This document shows positions 30,700 through 36,492 of a DNA stretch of 39,028 bases, one piece after another. The DNA is from a virus. The notes below the pieces were generated by a model. It worked only from the letters and a program-made list of their open reading frames with translations, searched no databases and was not told where the DNA came from. The position numbers and the translations under genes were made by a program. The stretch spans positions 1-39,028 of IMG/VR virus record IMGVR_UViG_3300042553_001253. One strand, written 5' to 3'. The first letter of the stretch is position 1, and the number at the start of each line of letters is the position of its first letter.

Positions 30700-31377
30700 A
30701 TGAAAAAACTATTCCTTCTGGGGGTATTCCTCCAAATGTCGCTGATTGTCAGCGCACAATTTATTACCATCGATTCGGCCATCAGCAGGGATCCGTTTGT
30801 TCGGCTCCGGTTTGACATGAATCCAAGTCATGGGCTCAGTAAGATCTATTTGCTGGAAAACGGAGTCACGATTGACCGATATCTGACACCAGACACTTCC
30901 ACCAGGGACCGGCAGAGCTGGGTCTATCAGAAGGCACCCGGGACATATACCTATCAGGTGATGTATCAGAAGTGGGGCGCCGGTTGTGGTCAATGCTTCA
31001 CCAGCACCCCGGGTCTGAGGATCCAGGTTGGACCAAATCCATGCCAGCTTCCTACATTTCTGGAAGCTGGGCAAACCGGACCAAAGATGATCACAATGAC
31101 TTGGGGACTCTGTCCGGCATGCACCAGTTACACTGTTACTTACCGGCGCATCAATTCAACTAATTCGGCGGTCGTTCCTCCACCAGACCAAAACGTGTTG
31201 GCAAGTGCTGACCGGTTTAGCAATCTGGTCCCAACCACAGTGGAAAACCAGACCCAGATCATCAACAGGTCGTCCGGCACCTCATTCGATGGATGGTGGT
31301 ATCAAGTGGATCTCAGATGCAATGGTGTCCCAGGACCACTCAACAAGCTCACTAAAATGGTTTTTGTCGCACCATAG
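30700..31377 (+). CDS. Secreted protein, fibronectin-III-like
   Basis: 225 residues, 12 bp after the small regulator. The N-terminus MKKLFLLGVFLQMSLIVSA-Q is a clear signal peptide, with cleavage expected after about residue 19. The mature part is beta-rich and resembles two fibronectin type III-like units: DPFVRLRFDMNPSHGLSKIYLLENG..., and QTGPKMITMTWGLCPACTSYTVTYRR. Cysteines come in pairs (CGQC, CPAC), so disulfides are likely in the periplasm or outside. Not a virion gene by position; it may modify the surface of the lysogen. Function unknown. Confidence 0.7.
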   Translation: MKKLFLLGVFLQMSLIVSAQFITIDSAISRDPFVRLRFDMNPSHGLSKIYLLENGVTIDRYLTPDTSTRDRQSWVYQKAPGTYTYQVMYQKWGAGCGQCFTSTPGLRIQVGPNPCQLPTFLEAGQTGPKMITMTWGLCPACTSYTVTYRRINSTNSAVVPPPDQNVLASADRFSNLVPTTVENQTQIINRSSGTSFDGWWYQVDLRCNGVPGPLNKLTKMVFVAP

Positions 31378-31389
31378 GCTTTTCGCGTG

Positions 31390-31647
31390 ATGAGACATGC
31401 AAAGAAAATCAACTGCCCAGCTTGCAACACGCCCAGAAACCGGGAAAAGTATATCCTGGAACATTTGAATCGGCCCTACTTCATATGCCGGGAATGCATT
31501 CAAAAGCAAAAGCAGCAAGGCAAAGAGCGGGTTCGGCAGGCTGCTGACAATGCAGGCATGACCTTTTATCGAGTGACGCCATCATCATTTGAGGTGTACG
31601 TTCGGTTTGGACAGACAGAAGTACCACAAGGATTTAAGCCATTATGA
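31390..31647 (+). CDS. Zinc-ribbon small protein
   Basis: 85 residues. ATG 31390 is used (a GTG one codon earlier is open). CPAC at 9-12 and CREC at 33-36 form a likely four-cysteine zinc ribbon. A basic helix follows (QKQKQQGKERVRQAAD), then a beta-rich end. The stop overlaps the start of the glycosyltransferase gene as ATGA, so it is translationally coupled to it. It could be a regulator or partner of that enzyme; not recognised. Confidence 0.6.
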   Translation: MRHAKKINCPACNTPRNREKYILEHLNRPYFICRECIQKQKQQGKERVRQAADNAGMTFYRVTPSSFEVYVRFGQTEVPQGFKPL

Positions 31648-33029
31648 GTAAGCGACCAGTAATTGTATGCATGGGCCGATTCGGCGATGTGTATCAGGCA
31701 GCAAAAGCCTGTCCAGTTCCGGCCATTGTTTTCACCAGTCAAACCTTTGCTCCGATCATTCGGCAGCTTTGCCCTCAGCACGAGGTCATGGTTTACACTG
31801 GCAAGGAAACTGGAATCGGCAGATCCATGAGCATTGCGTCGGCAAGGTTTCCAGGGCATGAAATCATGCCAGCTCAACAACATCCAATGCCGATGGAGGT
31901 CCGGGCTGAGTTCCGGAACTATCAGGTATATCAGGAATGGCAGGCCGGGAAACGGGAGTATAGCTACGAGCGGAGAGCGTTCGACCTGCGCACCATCAGC
32001 AGGGCAGTAGTCCACTTTGGGGGCATCAGCTCACCAGTGACTGGAATGGAGCGGGTGAAGCGGAATGTTTTTCAGGGTCTTCGGGCTGCTGGTCTGGATG
32101 TGGTGGAATACGAGCAGGCCGATGACTTCATTCGGGCGCATGCGGAGTTCAACGACCCGAATACACTGTATGTGGTCAACGACAGTGTCGAGTATCACAT
32201 GTGCGATACTGCGCCGGTCATCATCATGTCCAGGTCCATTCAGTGGGCACAGAGCAGCCCGAAGCCAAACTGCATCGGTAGGCTCACTCACGAGCAGCTG
32301 TACTTGGATTACAGTGAGCTGCTGGCCATTATCCATCGGGCCACATCCATGCGACCTCTGGCCGATCACTTTCCGGCAAAGAACTACCTGGTCTTTTCGG
32401 AATACACTCCCCGAGATTCGGACACGTTCAAACGGCACGGTTGGGCTCAGATCTCTTGGGCAAAAGCAATTGAAACGGACTACCATGTGGATCTGGCTCC
32501 ATTCAGCGATGAAGGGCTTCCGTTGGTCAACGAGATGCTGGCTAAGTCGCTGGAGCTGTCCCAGCATTCGGATGACTTGATCATCCTGCTGAATCGGGAC
32601 ATCTGTCTGGTTCCGGAAGCGGTAGGCATGCTCAGAGCGTTCATGGATTCCCGGGACATTGATGCATGCTACCTGCACCATGTCAACGTCAGGTTCGAGA
32701 AGCCATTGACCTACACCGACATCATGAACATGCCTCACGATTGGGGTGTTGATGCCTTTGTTTTCCGGCCATCTGCCAAGGCTATTCAGGAGCTGGTTGA
32801 AGTTCCGCTCTACCTGGGAAGAACGGATTGGGATAATTACTGGGCCTCTGTGGTGAAGGTGCGGTGCCCATACAACCTGATCTATCACTACCCGCATACC
32901 GGCGAATGGAAAGGATCTGATCCTCAGGTTATGGCCCAGAACGAGCAGAACCAGGCCAACATCATGGCCAAGGTTGAGCCAATGGTCTACGATCAGGTTG
33001 GGTTTCGAGGGTTGGGACCGATCAGCTGA
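31644..33029 (+). CDS. Putative two-domain glycosyltransferase
   Basis: 461 residues. The first about 230 resemble a GT-B/heptosyltransferase-like fold: a Rossmann start (RPVIVCMGRFGDVYQAAKACPVPAIVFTS) and, near the end, VNDSVEYHMCDTAPVIIMSRSIQW, comparable with the 'nDs...H.a....P.i....' motif of GT9 enzymes. The second half resembles a GT-A-like domain: NYLVFSEYTPRDSDTFKRHGWAQ, then IILLNRDICLVPEAV with an acidic residue near the metal site, and a W-rich end (WDNYWASVVKV). It is likely to change cell-surface sugars of the lysogen, as in serotype conversion; substrate unknown. It ends the cassette before a bidirectional terminator. Confidence 0.55.
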   Translation: MSKRPVIVCMGRFGDVYQAAKACPVPAIVFTSQTFAPIIRQLCPQHEVMVYTGKETGIGRSMSIASARFPGHEIMPAQQHPMPMEVRAEFRNYQVYQEWQAGKREYSYERRAFDLRTISRAVVHFGGISSPVTGMERVKRNVFQGLRAAGLDVVEYEQADDFIRAHAEFNDPNTLYVVNDSVEYHMCDTAPVIIMSRSIQWAQSSPKPNCIGRLTHEQLYLDYSELLAIIHRATSMRPLADHFPAKNYLVFSEYTPRDSDTFKRHGWAQISWAKAIETDYHVDLAPFSDEGLPLVNEMLAKSLELSQHSDDLIILLNRDICLVPEAVGMLRAFMDSRDIDACYLHHVNVRFEKPLTYTDIMNMPHDWGVDAFVFRPSAKAIQELVEVPLYLGRTDWDNYWASVVKVRCPYNLIYHYPHTGEWKGSDPQVMAQNEQNQANIMAKVEPMVYDQVGFRGLGPIS

Positions 33030-33033
33030 AAAT

Positions 33034-33066
33034 AAAAAAGCCCTGGTTTCCCAAGGCTTTTTTTTT
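33034..33066. terminator. Bidirectional terminator after the glycosyltransferase
   Basis: AAAAAAGCC (33034-33042) pairs with GGCTTTTTT (33055-33063) around a mispaired inner stem. T runs follow on both strands (TTTTTTTTT on plus; TTTTTT on minus). It separates the plus-strand cassette from the minus-strand gene ending at 33084. Confidence 0.75.
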
Positions 33067-33083
33067 CGATCCGGCTTTACCGA

Positions 33084-33347
33084 TTAAACTCCAACTGTCT
33101 GAACAGAGAAGGAAGTCCGGATGTCGGCAAGGGTTTCCTTCACGATAACCCTCACAGTCCTTCCGGTTGAGTTGGTCATTCGGAATTCGGAATACGCCGA
33201 AGTGTTGTAGGGCGAAGCTTCCGGCTGCTTCAATGTGCCCCAGTGAATTTTGTCTCCATCAAATTCACGAGATGGAGAAGCACCGGCGGAAACCGGGTTT
33301 GTTGATTCGGGACTGATAACAGTCGCCATTATTCTGATTGCTCCCAT
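33084..33347 (-). CDS. Hypothetical protein in the head gene order, 87 aa
   Basis: Not recognised. An internal ATG at 33329 (MATVISPES) is a possible alternative start. The sequence is Ser/Thr-rich and has beta-type stretches (EFRMTNSTGRTVRVIVKETLADI). It lies between the tail terminator and the protease, upstream of the cassette, with its own TTGTTACAA-type site. It may be a decoration or head protein; no evidence beyond position. Confidence 0.6.
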   Translation of the reverse strand: MGAIRIMATVISPESTNPVSAGASPSREFDGDKIHWGTLKQPEASPYNTSAYSEFRMTNSTGRTVRVIVKETLADIRTSFSVQTVGV

Positions 33348-33404
33348 GGAAAAAAAATTATTGTGCTACAATTTGAGCAAAAATGATTGTATTGATATGG
33401 CTAT

Positions 33405-33421
33405 ATATCCATTTGTTACAA
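33405..33421 (-). promoter_or_regulatory. TTGTTACAA-type site D
   Basis: ATATCCATTTGTTACAA keeps the exact 9-base core. It lies 58 bp upstream of the gene starting at 33347, after the terminator at 33510-33542, so this gene needs a new promoter. Site B and site D also share the bases on the right of the core (A-A-Y-TATTTTT). Role inferred. Confidence 0.4.
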
Positions 33422-33509
33422 CTATTTTTGTCCGGATGATTGTCACATACACGGATTAGCGTCCATGCATGTGTGTTTTGGCATGAAAGAACATGTGGTT
33501 TTCCTGACC

Positions 33510-33542
33510 AAAAGGGCCCAGATTTTATCCGGGCCTTTTTTT
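33510..33542. terminator. Bidirectional terminator after the tail terminator gene
   Basis: AAAAGGGCCC (33510-33519) and GGGCCTTTT (33531-33539) form a stem with one bulged G. T runs follow on plus (TTTTTTT) and on minus (TTTT). On the minus strand it directly follows the stop at 33541. It would end the transcript covering portal to tail terminator. Confidence 0.75.
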
Positions 33543-34065
33543 ATGCCGGTTCCTCAATCTGCACATCAATATTCAGCTCAGTGACCGTGTCAATATCAAA
33601 GTTGGTCTTGGACCATTCGTAGGCCTCAGAGTTTCGGTCATTGGCAGTGGTGTTGAACGAGATCCGGTAGACCAATGGGTATTCGAATCGGTCATCTACG
33701 GAGGCTGACTTGCGAACGATCGGCGTCCATCCATCCAGCGCATAAGCCGCTTCCTTTGCCGGGGTCCATCCGTGAATGGGCCTGGTAATGGTGTCAATGA
33801 TTTTCAAATGGTCCAGAATACTGGCCTGATCCCTGATGGCGATGAGCAGGCTAAATTCAATCTGCGCCTGCTGGCCACCATAACCGGCTCCAGAGGCAAG
33901 GTAGTTGATGGATGGGAAATCCATGAACACCAGGAAGGCGCCGGTTGCCTGCTTTTTGAAAAGGTCGTCGAGGTTCCCGTTCCAGAACTGGACGTCCACT
34001 TTCTTGGATACTTCGGCCTTGATGCGATCGTTCAAGGCGTTGAATAGTTGTGCGATCAGGTACAT
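33541..34065 (-). CDS. Mu gp37-like tail terminator / completion protein
   Basis: 174 residues. The N-terminal (MYLIAQLFNALNDRIKAEV ... VDVQFWNGNLDDLFKKQA) and FPSINYLASGAGYGGQQAQIEFSLLIAI followed by a helix (ILDHLKIIDTITRPI) have the form of tail terminators, in which a small alpha/beta ring caps the tube. It follows the gpG-like gene by 4 bp in the order head - G - 37 seen in Mu-like phages. By position and pattern; no single diagnostic residue. Confidence 0.65.
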   Translation of the reverse strand: MYLIAQLFNALNDRIKAEVSKKVDVQFWNGNLDDLFKKQATGAFLVFMDFPSINYLASGAGYGGQQAQIEFSLLIAIRDQASILDHLKIIDTITRPIHGWTPAKEAAYALDGWTPIVRKSASVDDRFEYPLVYRISFNTTANDRNSEAYEWSKTNFDIDTVTELNIDVQIEEPA

Positions 34066-34069
34066 GACT

Positions 34070-34567
34070 TTATATTTTGAGGGCCTTCAGTATTTCACCA
34101 CTGACTTTCTTTTTCATACCGGCGTTCAAGTTCCTGGAGTCGCCAACGAATTGCCGCTTTGGCATCTTCCCGCCGTTCTTAGTCTTCCCGCCGGTGTTGT
34201 GCACCTTGGCATACTTCAGATCCGATCCGATGACGATCTGCCCAGGTGCAGTCCGAAGCACCCGAATGGATGAACGGAGCGCCCCGGACTGCACAAGTGT
34301 TGCCCTGGTCCTGTCGGCTCTCGTGAAACCAGTGTACTTGCCTGCCTGGTCCCAACTGGCCCGACCTGAATACAGGTATCTGGTGCCCTTTTCGTTCTTC
34401 TGCTTCCGCTTCGGTAGCTGCCACGGCTCCAGCGTTGAATCGGTGAAACCACCATCTCTGAAGGATTGCCGGAAATGGTTCAAGGCCTGGTTCCCCAGCT
34501 GTCTGGGCAACTTGTTCTTGAGCTGCGCCATGGCCCTAACCTTGGCCTTCAGATTGAGCTTTTTCAT
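34070..34567 (-). CDS. Phage virion morphogenesis protein (Mu gpG-like)
   Basis: 165 residues from ATG 34567 (MKKLNLKAKVRAMAQ). A TTG ten codons upstream is open but poor. Strongly basic. The middle SFRDGGFTDSTLEPWQLPKRKQKNEKGTRYLYSGRASW ... LVQSGALRSSIRVLRTAPGQIVIGSDLKYAKVHNTGG is the typical gpG/phage_tail_S pattern ('F....fp.g..W.pl........iL..tG.L..Si......vvigs...YA..hq.G'). It acts in head-tail completion. The 3' part of the small membrane gene overlaps its start by 32 bp. Confidence 0.85.
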   Translation of the reverse strand: MKKLNLKAKVRAMAQLKNKLPRQLGNQALNHFRQSFRDGGFTDSTLEPWQLPKRKQKNEKGTRYLYSGRASWDQAGKYTGFTRADRTRATLVQSGALRSSIRVLRTAPGQIVIGSDLKYAKVHNTGGKTKNGGKMPKRQFVGDSRNLNAGMKKKVSGEILKALKI

Positions 34568-34742
34568 CTTTTGCCGAACTGTCAAAATGGTTGGCAATTT
34601 TTTCGAGAAATCTGTTGGACCGTTCCAGTTGCTCCAAAATCTGAGTTGTTTTCCAGTACCAACAGAAAACTTCTCTGCAAACCAACAAAAAAAGAAGTAG
34701 TCCTACTGCTGAAACAAGCAAAATAAACTTGAAGTTTTCCAT
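34536..34742 (-). CDS. Single-pass membrane protein with coiled coil, 68 aa
   Basis: MENFKFILLVSAVGLLLFLLVCREVFCWYW is a transmembrane helix, and the rest (TQILEQLERSNRFLEKIANHFDSSAKDEKAQ) is a short charged coil. It overlaps the gpG-like gene. In the minus strand this is the first gene after the AntA cassette. Unknown role; typical of small phage inner-membrane proteins. Confidence 0.55.
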   Translation of the reverse strand: MENFKFILLVSAVGLLLFLLVCREVFCWYWKTTQILEQLERSNRFLEKIANHFDSSAKDEKAQSEGQG

Positions 34743-34790
34743 AACTCTAAAATATTAATCAGTCACAAGTGTAAGTATTTTTTAACTTTT

Positions 34791-34824
34791 TTTTGGAGAA
34801 TTCAATTTTATAGGTTGACCTTTG
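34791..34824 (+). promoter_or_regulatory. Possible plus-strand promoter of the AntA cassette
   Basis: TTTTG ending at 34795 stands 21 bp from GACCTTTG (34817-34824), which differs from TAnnTTTG by one base. A transcript from about 34830 would have a leader of about 160 nt, containing the hairpin at 34946-35003. Weak, because the first T of the box is missing. Confidence 0.32.
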
Positions 34825-34945
34825 TCACAAGCGCCGTTATCAATGTATTCTCTTTTTTATGCAACGCCTCACATTTAATTTGTTCTTGGCTTGGATGGTG
34901 GAGTTCCGTAAGGGCTTCCGGTTCTTTCGTTGCATGACATTGAAC

Positions 34946-35003
34946 GGCGCTTACATCCAAGCCATATTTTTAAAAACCAACTTTCAAAATGAGTGTAAGC
35001 GCC
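34946..35003 (+). promoter_or_regulatory. 10-bp inverted repeat enclosing a start codon
   Basis: GGCGCTTACA (34946-34955) and TGTAAGCGCC (34994-35003) are exact complements with 38 nt between. The second arm begins three bases after the ATG (34989), at codon 2-5 of the first cassette gene. Folding would put the initiation region in a loop, so translation may be regulated, or the pair may be two operator sites. The repeat is seen; the effect is inferred. Confidence 0.5.
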
Positions 35004-35333
35004 CTCAGCATGAAGGATCGGAACGGGTTTCCTATTCTTCAAATCGATCCGATTTCTTCGGAGTCAATCAATTTAATTTTTAACATTCTTGAAGCCGACA
35101 TTTCGATGTTGGCCAAAGAGCACAGGAACTTGGGCTTAGGCGTAGAACACGCCGAAGAAACTTTGTATTCTGAAGCCAAAATGAGAACTGCTGCATTTCT
35201 TTTTCTTGAAGAAATGGGCCTTTGGCATGCATTTACGTTTTGGGCACATGACGCAAATGGCATGGATTTGCGCAAGGAAAAGCTGACCAGTATTTACTCA
35301 GAAGAAGAAATTAAGTACCATGGTGCAGCTTAG
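34989..35333 (+). CDS. Hypothetical protein, first gene of the AntA cassette, 114 aa
   Basis: Not recognised. Helix-rich (SSESINLIFNILEADISMLAKEHRNLGLGVEHAEETLYSEAKMRTAAFLFLEEMGLWHAFTFWAHDANG). No transmembrane segment. Its 3' end overlaps the antirepressor by 14 bp, so the two are a translational unit. A leader hairpin encloses the start. The DNA is A+T-rich compared with the head genes, as expected for a later acquisition. Confidence 0.62.
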   Translation: MSVSALSMKDRNGFPILQIDPISSESINLIFNILEADISMLAKEHRNLGLGVEHAEETLYSEAKMRTAAFLFLEEMGLWHAFTFWAHDANGMDLRKEKLTSIYSEEEIKYHGAA

Positions 35334-36261
35334 TCAAAACGGAGAATTGGTGCCTGTTTACAGGCACCTACCATTTCTTGCAGTAAATGCATTGGAATTG
35401 TATCAATTCCTTTCGGGTGAAAATTTTGGTCAATATAGCACATGGGTTGCGCAGGGGTTGCGCAAAAGTCGATCTGAGGAAGGGAGGGGGCATTTGTTGG
35501 TTCCAGAAGGAAACAAGGTATGCATGTACTTATCTATCCCAGTGGCGCAAATCTTTAACCGATGTTTGAAAACTGAAAAGTTTGAAATCATTTCAAATTT
35601 TTTTCGCATCCTAAACACTCAGGCACAGACCCATACTGCGCAGGCCATTCAAAAAGTGGAGCCTCAAACAGGAATGCCAGCACTTTTTGAAAAAGACGGT
35701 GTTCAGGCAGTTTCGGCCCGAGACTTGTGTGAAAAACTGGGATTGGATCTAACACACTGGTCAAGGTGGTACAAAAAGAACATTTTGGACAATCAGTTTG
35801 CCATTGAAGGGGAGGATTATTTTTCACTCGCCACGATGGCGAGTGAAAGAAAACCAGGCAATTACGCTCAAGACTTTGCCCTTTCAATTGATTTTGCAAA
35901 AAGAGTGGCCATGATGACAAGGACAGAGCAAGGGGAGAAAATTCGCCGGTACTTTATTGATTGCGAAAAGGCAGCTAAAGCCATGGCCTCGTTTCAACGT
36001 AATACTCCTCAAATTAGTGCTTTGGAGGCCAGAATTAAAGCATTAGAAGCTCAGACAGCTCCTATTAAATATTTTTCTATTTCAGAATACGCTAAAGCAC
36101 AGGGCATTAAATTGAAGTCTTCCGATTCCAGTCGGTTTGGTCAATTGGCTGTTCAAATGTGCAAAAGCAGAGGAATACAAACCGGAGAAATGCCGCATGG
36201 CAAAATCGGGAAAATCAAAACCTACCCAATTTCTGTATTGGAGGCGATTTTTGACAAGTAG
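35320..36261 (+). CDS. AntA-type antirepressor with a second degenerate AntA domain
   Basis: 313 residues. Residues 130-215 are a recognisable AntA/AntB domain (VSARDLCEKLGLDLTHWSRWYKKNILDNQFAIEGEDYF...; ALSIDFAKRVAMMTRTEQGEKIRRYFIDCEK). Residues about 12-90 look like a diverged second copy (FLAVNALELYQFLSGENFGQYSTWVAQGL ... MYLSIPVAQIFN). A coil (230-247) and a helix-turn-helix-like C-terminus (YFSISEYAKAQGIKLKSSDSSRFGQLAVQMCKSRGI ... YPISVLEAIF) complete it. Antirepressors of this type oppose the prophage repressor or one of another phage. It is outside the immunity region and on the plus strand. A terminator follows. Confidence 0.8.
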   Translation: MVQLSQNGELVPVYRHLPFLAVNALELYQFLSGENFGQYSTWVAQGLRKSRSEEGRGHLLVPEGNKVCMYLSIPVAQIFNRCLKTEKFEIISNFFRILNTQAQTHTAQAIQKVEPQTGMPALFEKDGVQAVSARDLCEKLGLDLTHWSRWYKKNILDNQFAIEGEDYFSLATMASERKPGNYAQDFALSIDFAKRVAMMTRTEQGEKIRRYFIDCEKAAKAMASFQRNTPQISALEARIKALEAQTAPIKYFSISEYAKAQGIKLKSSDSSRFGQLAVQMCKSRGIQTGEMPHGKIGKIKTYPISVLEAIFDK

Positions 36262-36283
36262 CGATTCGGTTTTAAATGTGAGG

Positions 36284-36308
36284 CCCCGGTTAATAGCCGG
36301 GGTTTTTT
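36284..36308 (+). terminator. Terminator of the AntA cassette
   Basis: CCCCGG (36284-36289) pairs with CCGGGG (36297-36302), followed by TTTTTT. The stop codon of the minus-strand small gene (36307) touches the T run. On the minus strand no T run follows, so minus-strand reading is not clearly stopped. Confidence 0.8.
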
Positions 36309-36492
36309 ATTTTCTAATTTTTTCATATGCCTTAGAAAATAGCCGCCTTGATTCTTCGGCAAAAACTGCTTTGCTCTTTTCTGTCTGACCTTCAATATAT
36401 CGATCTGGCCCGTACACTACATTTTTGGGCATTTCAAACCTCCTGGCATACTTGTCAGGATTTTTTTCTATTTCATCCCAGTCGAGTTTCAT
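36307..36492 (-). CDS. Small gene coupled to the MuF fusion; possible immunity protein, 61 aa
   Basis: Not recognised. Its ATG overlaps the stop of the portal-MuF-metallopeptidase gene (ATGA), so translation of the two is coupled. The protein is charged, mostly helical (MKLDWDEIEKNPDKYARRFEMP ... SRRLFSKAYEKIRK) and contains no membrane segment. The gene is as A+T-rich as the metallopeptidase region directly upstream and unlike the MuF core. In MuF polymorphic-toxin loci the gene after the toxin domain is often its immunity protein, which suggests this role. It could instead be a small virion protein. Confidence 0.6.
   Translation of the reverse strand: MKLDWDEIEKNPDKYARRFEMPKNVVYGPDRYIEGQTEKSKAVFAEESRRLFSKAYEKIRK

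Noticed and set aside
32031-32897. 288-residue minus-strand reading frame
   Set aside because: Antisense to the glycosyltransferase-like gene, which has a coupled start and a matching terminator.
33437-33622. 60-residue plus-strand frame across the terminator
   Set aside because: It runs through a bidirectional terminator and into the antisense of the tail terminator gene.
34859-35083. 74-residue plus-strand frame before the AntA cassette
   Set aside because: It overlaps the start of the better-supported 114-residue gene by about 95 bp and has no clear domain. It may be only the leader region; kept out of the gene list.
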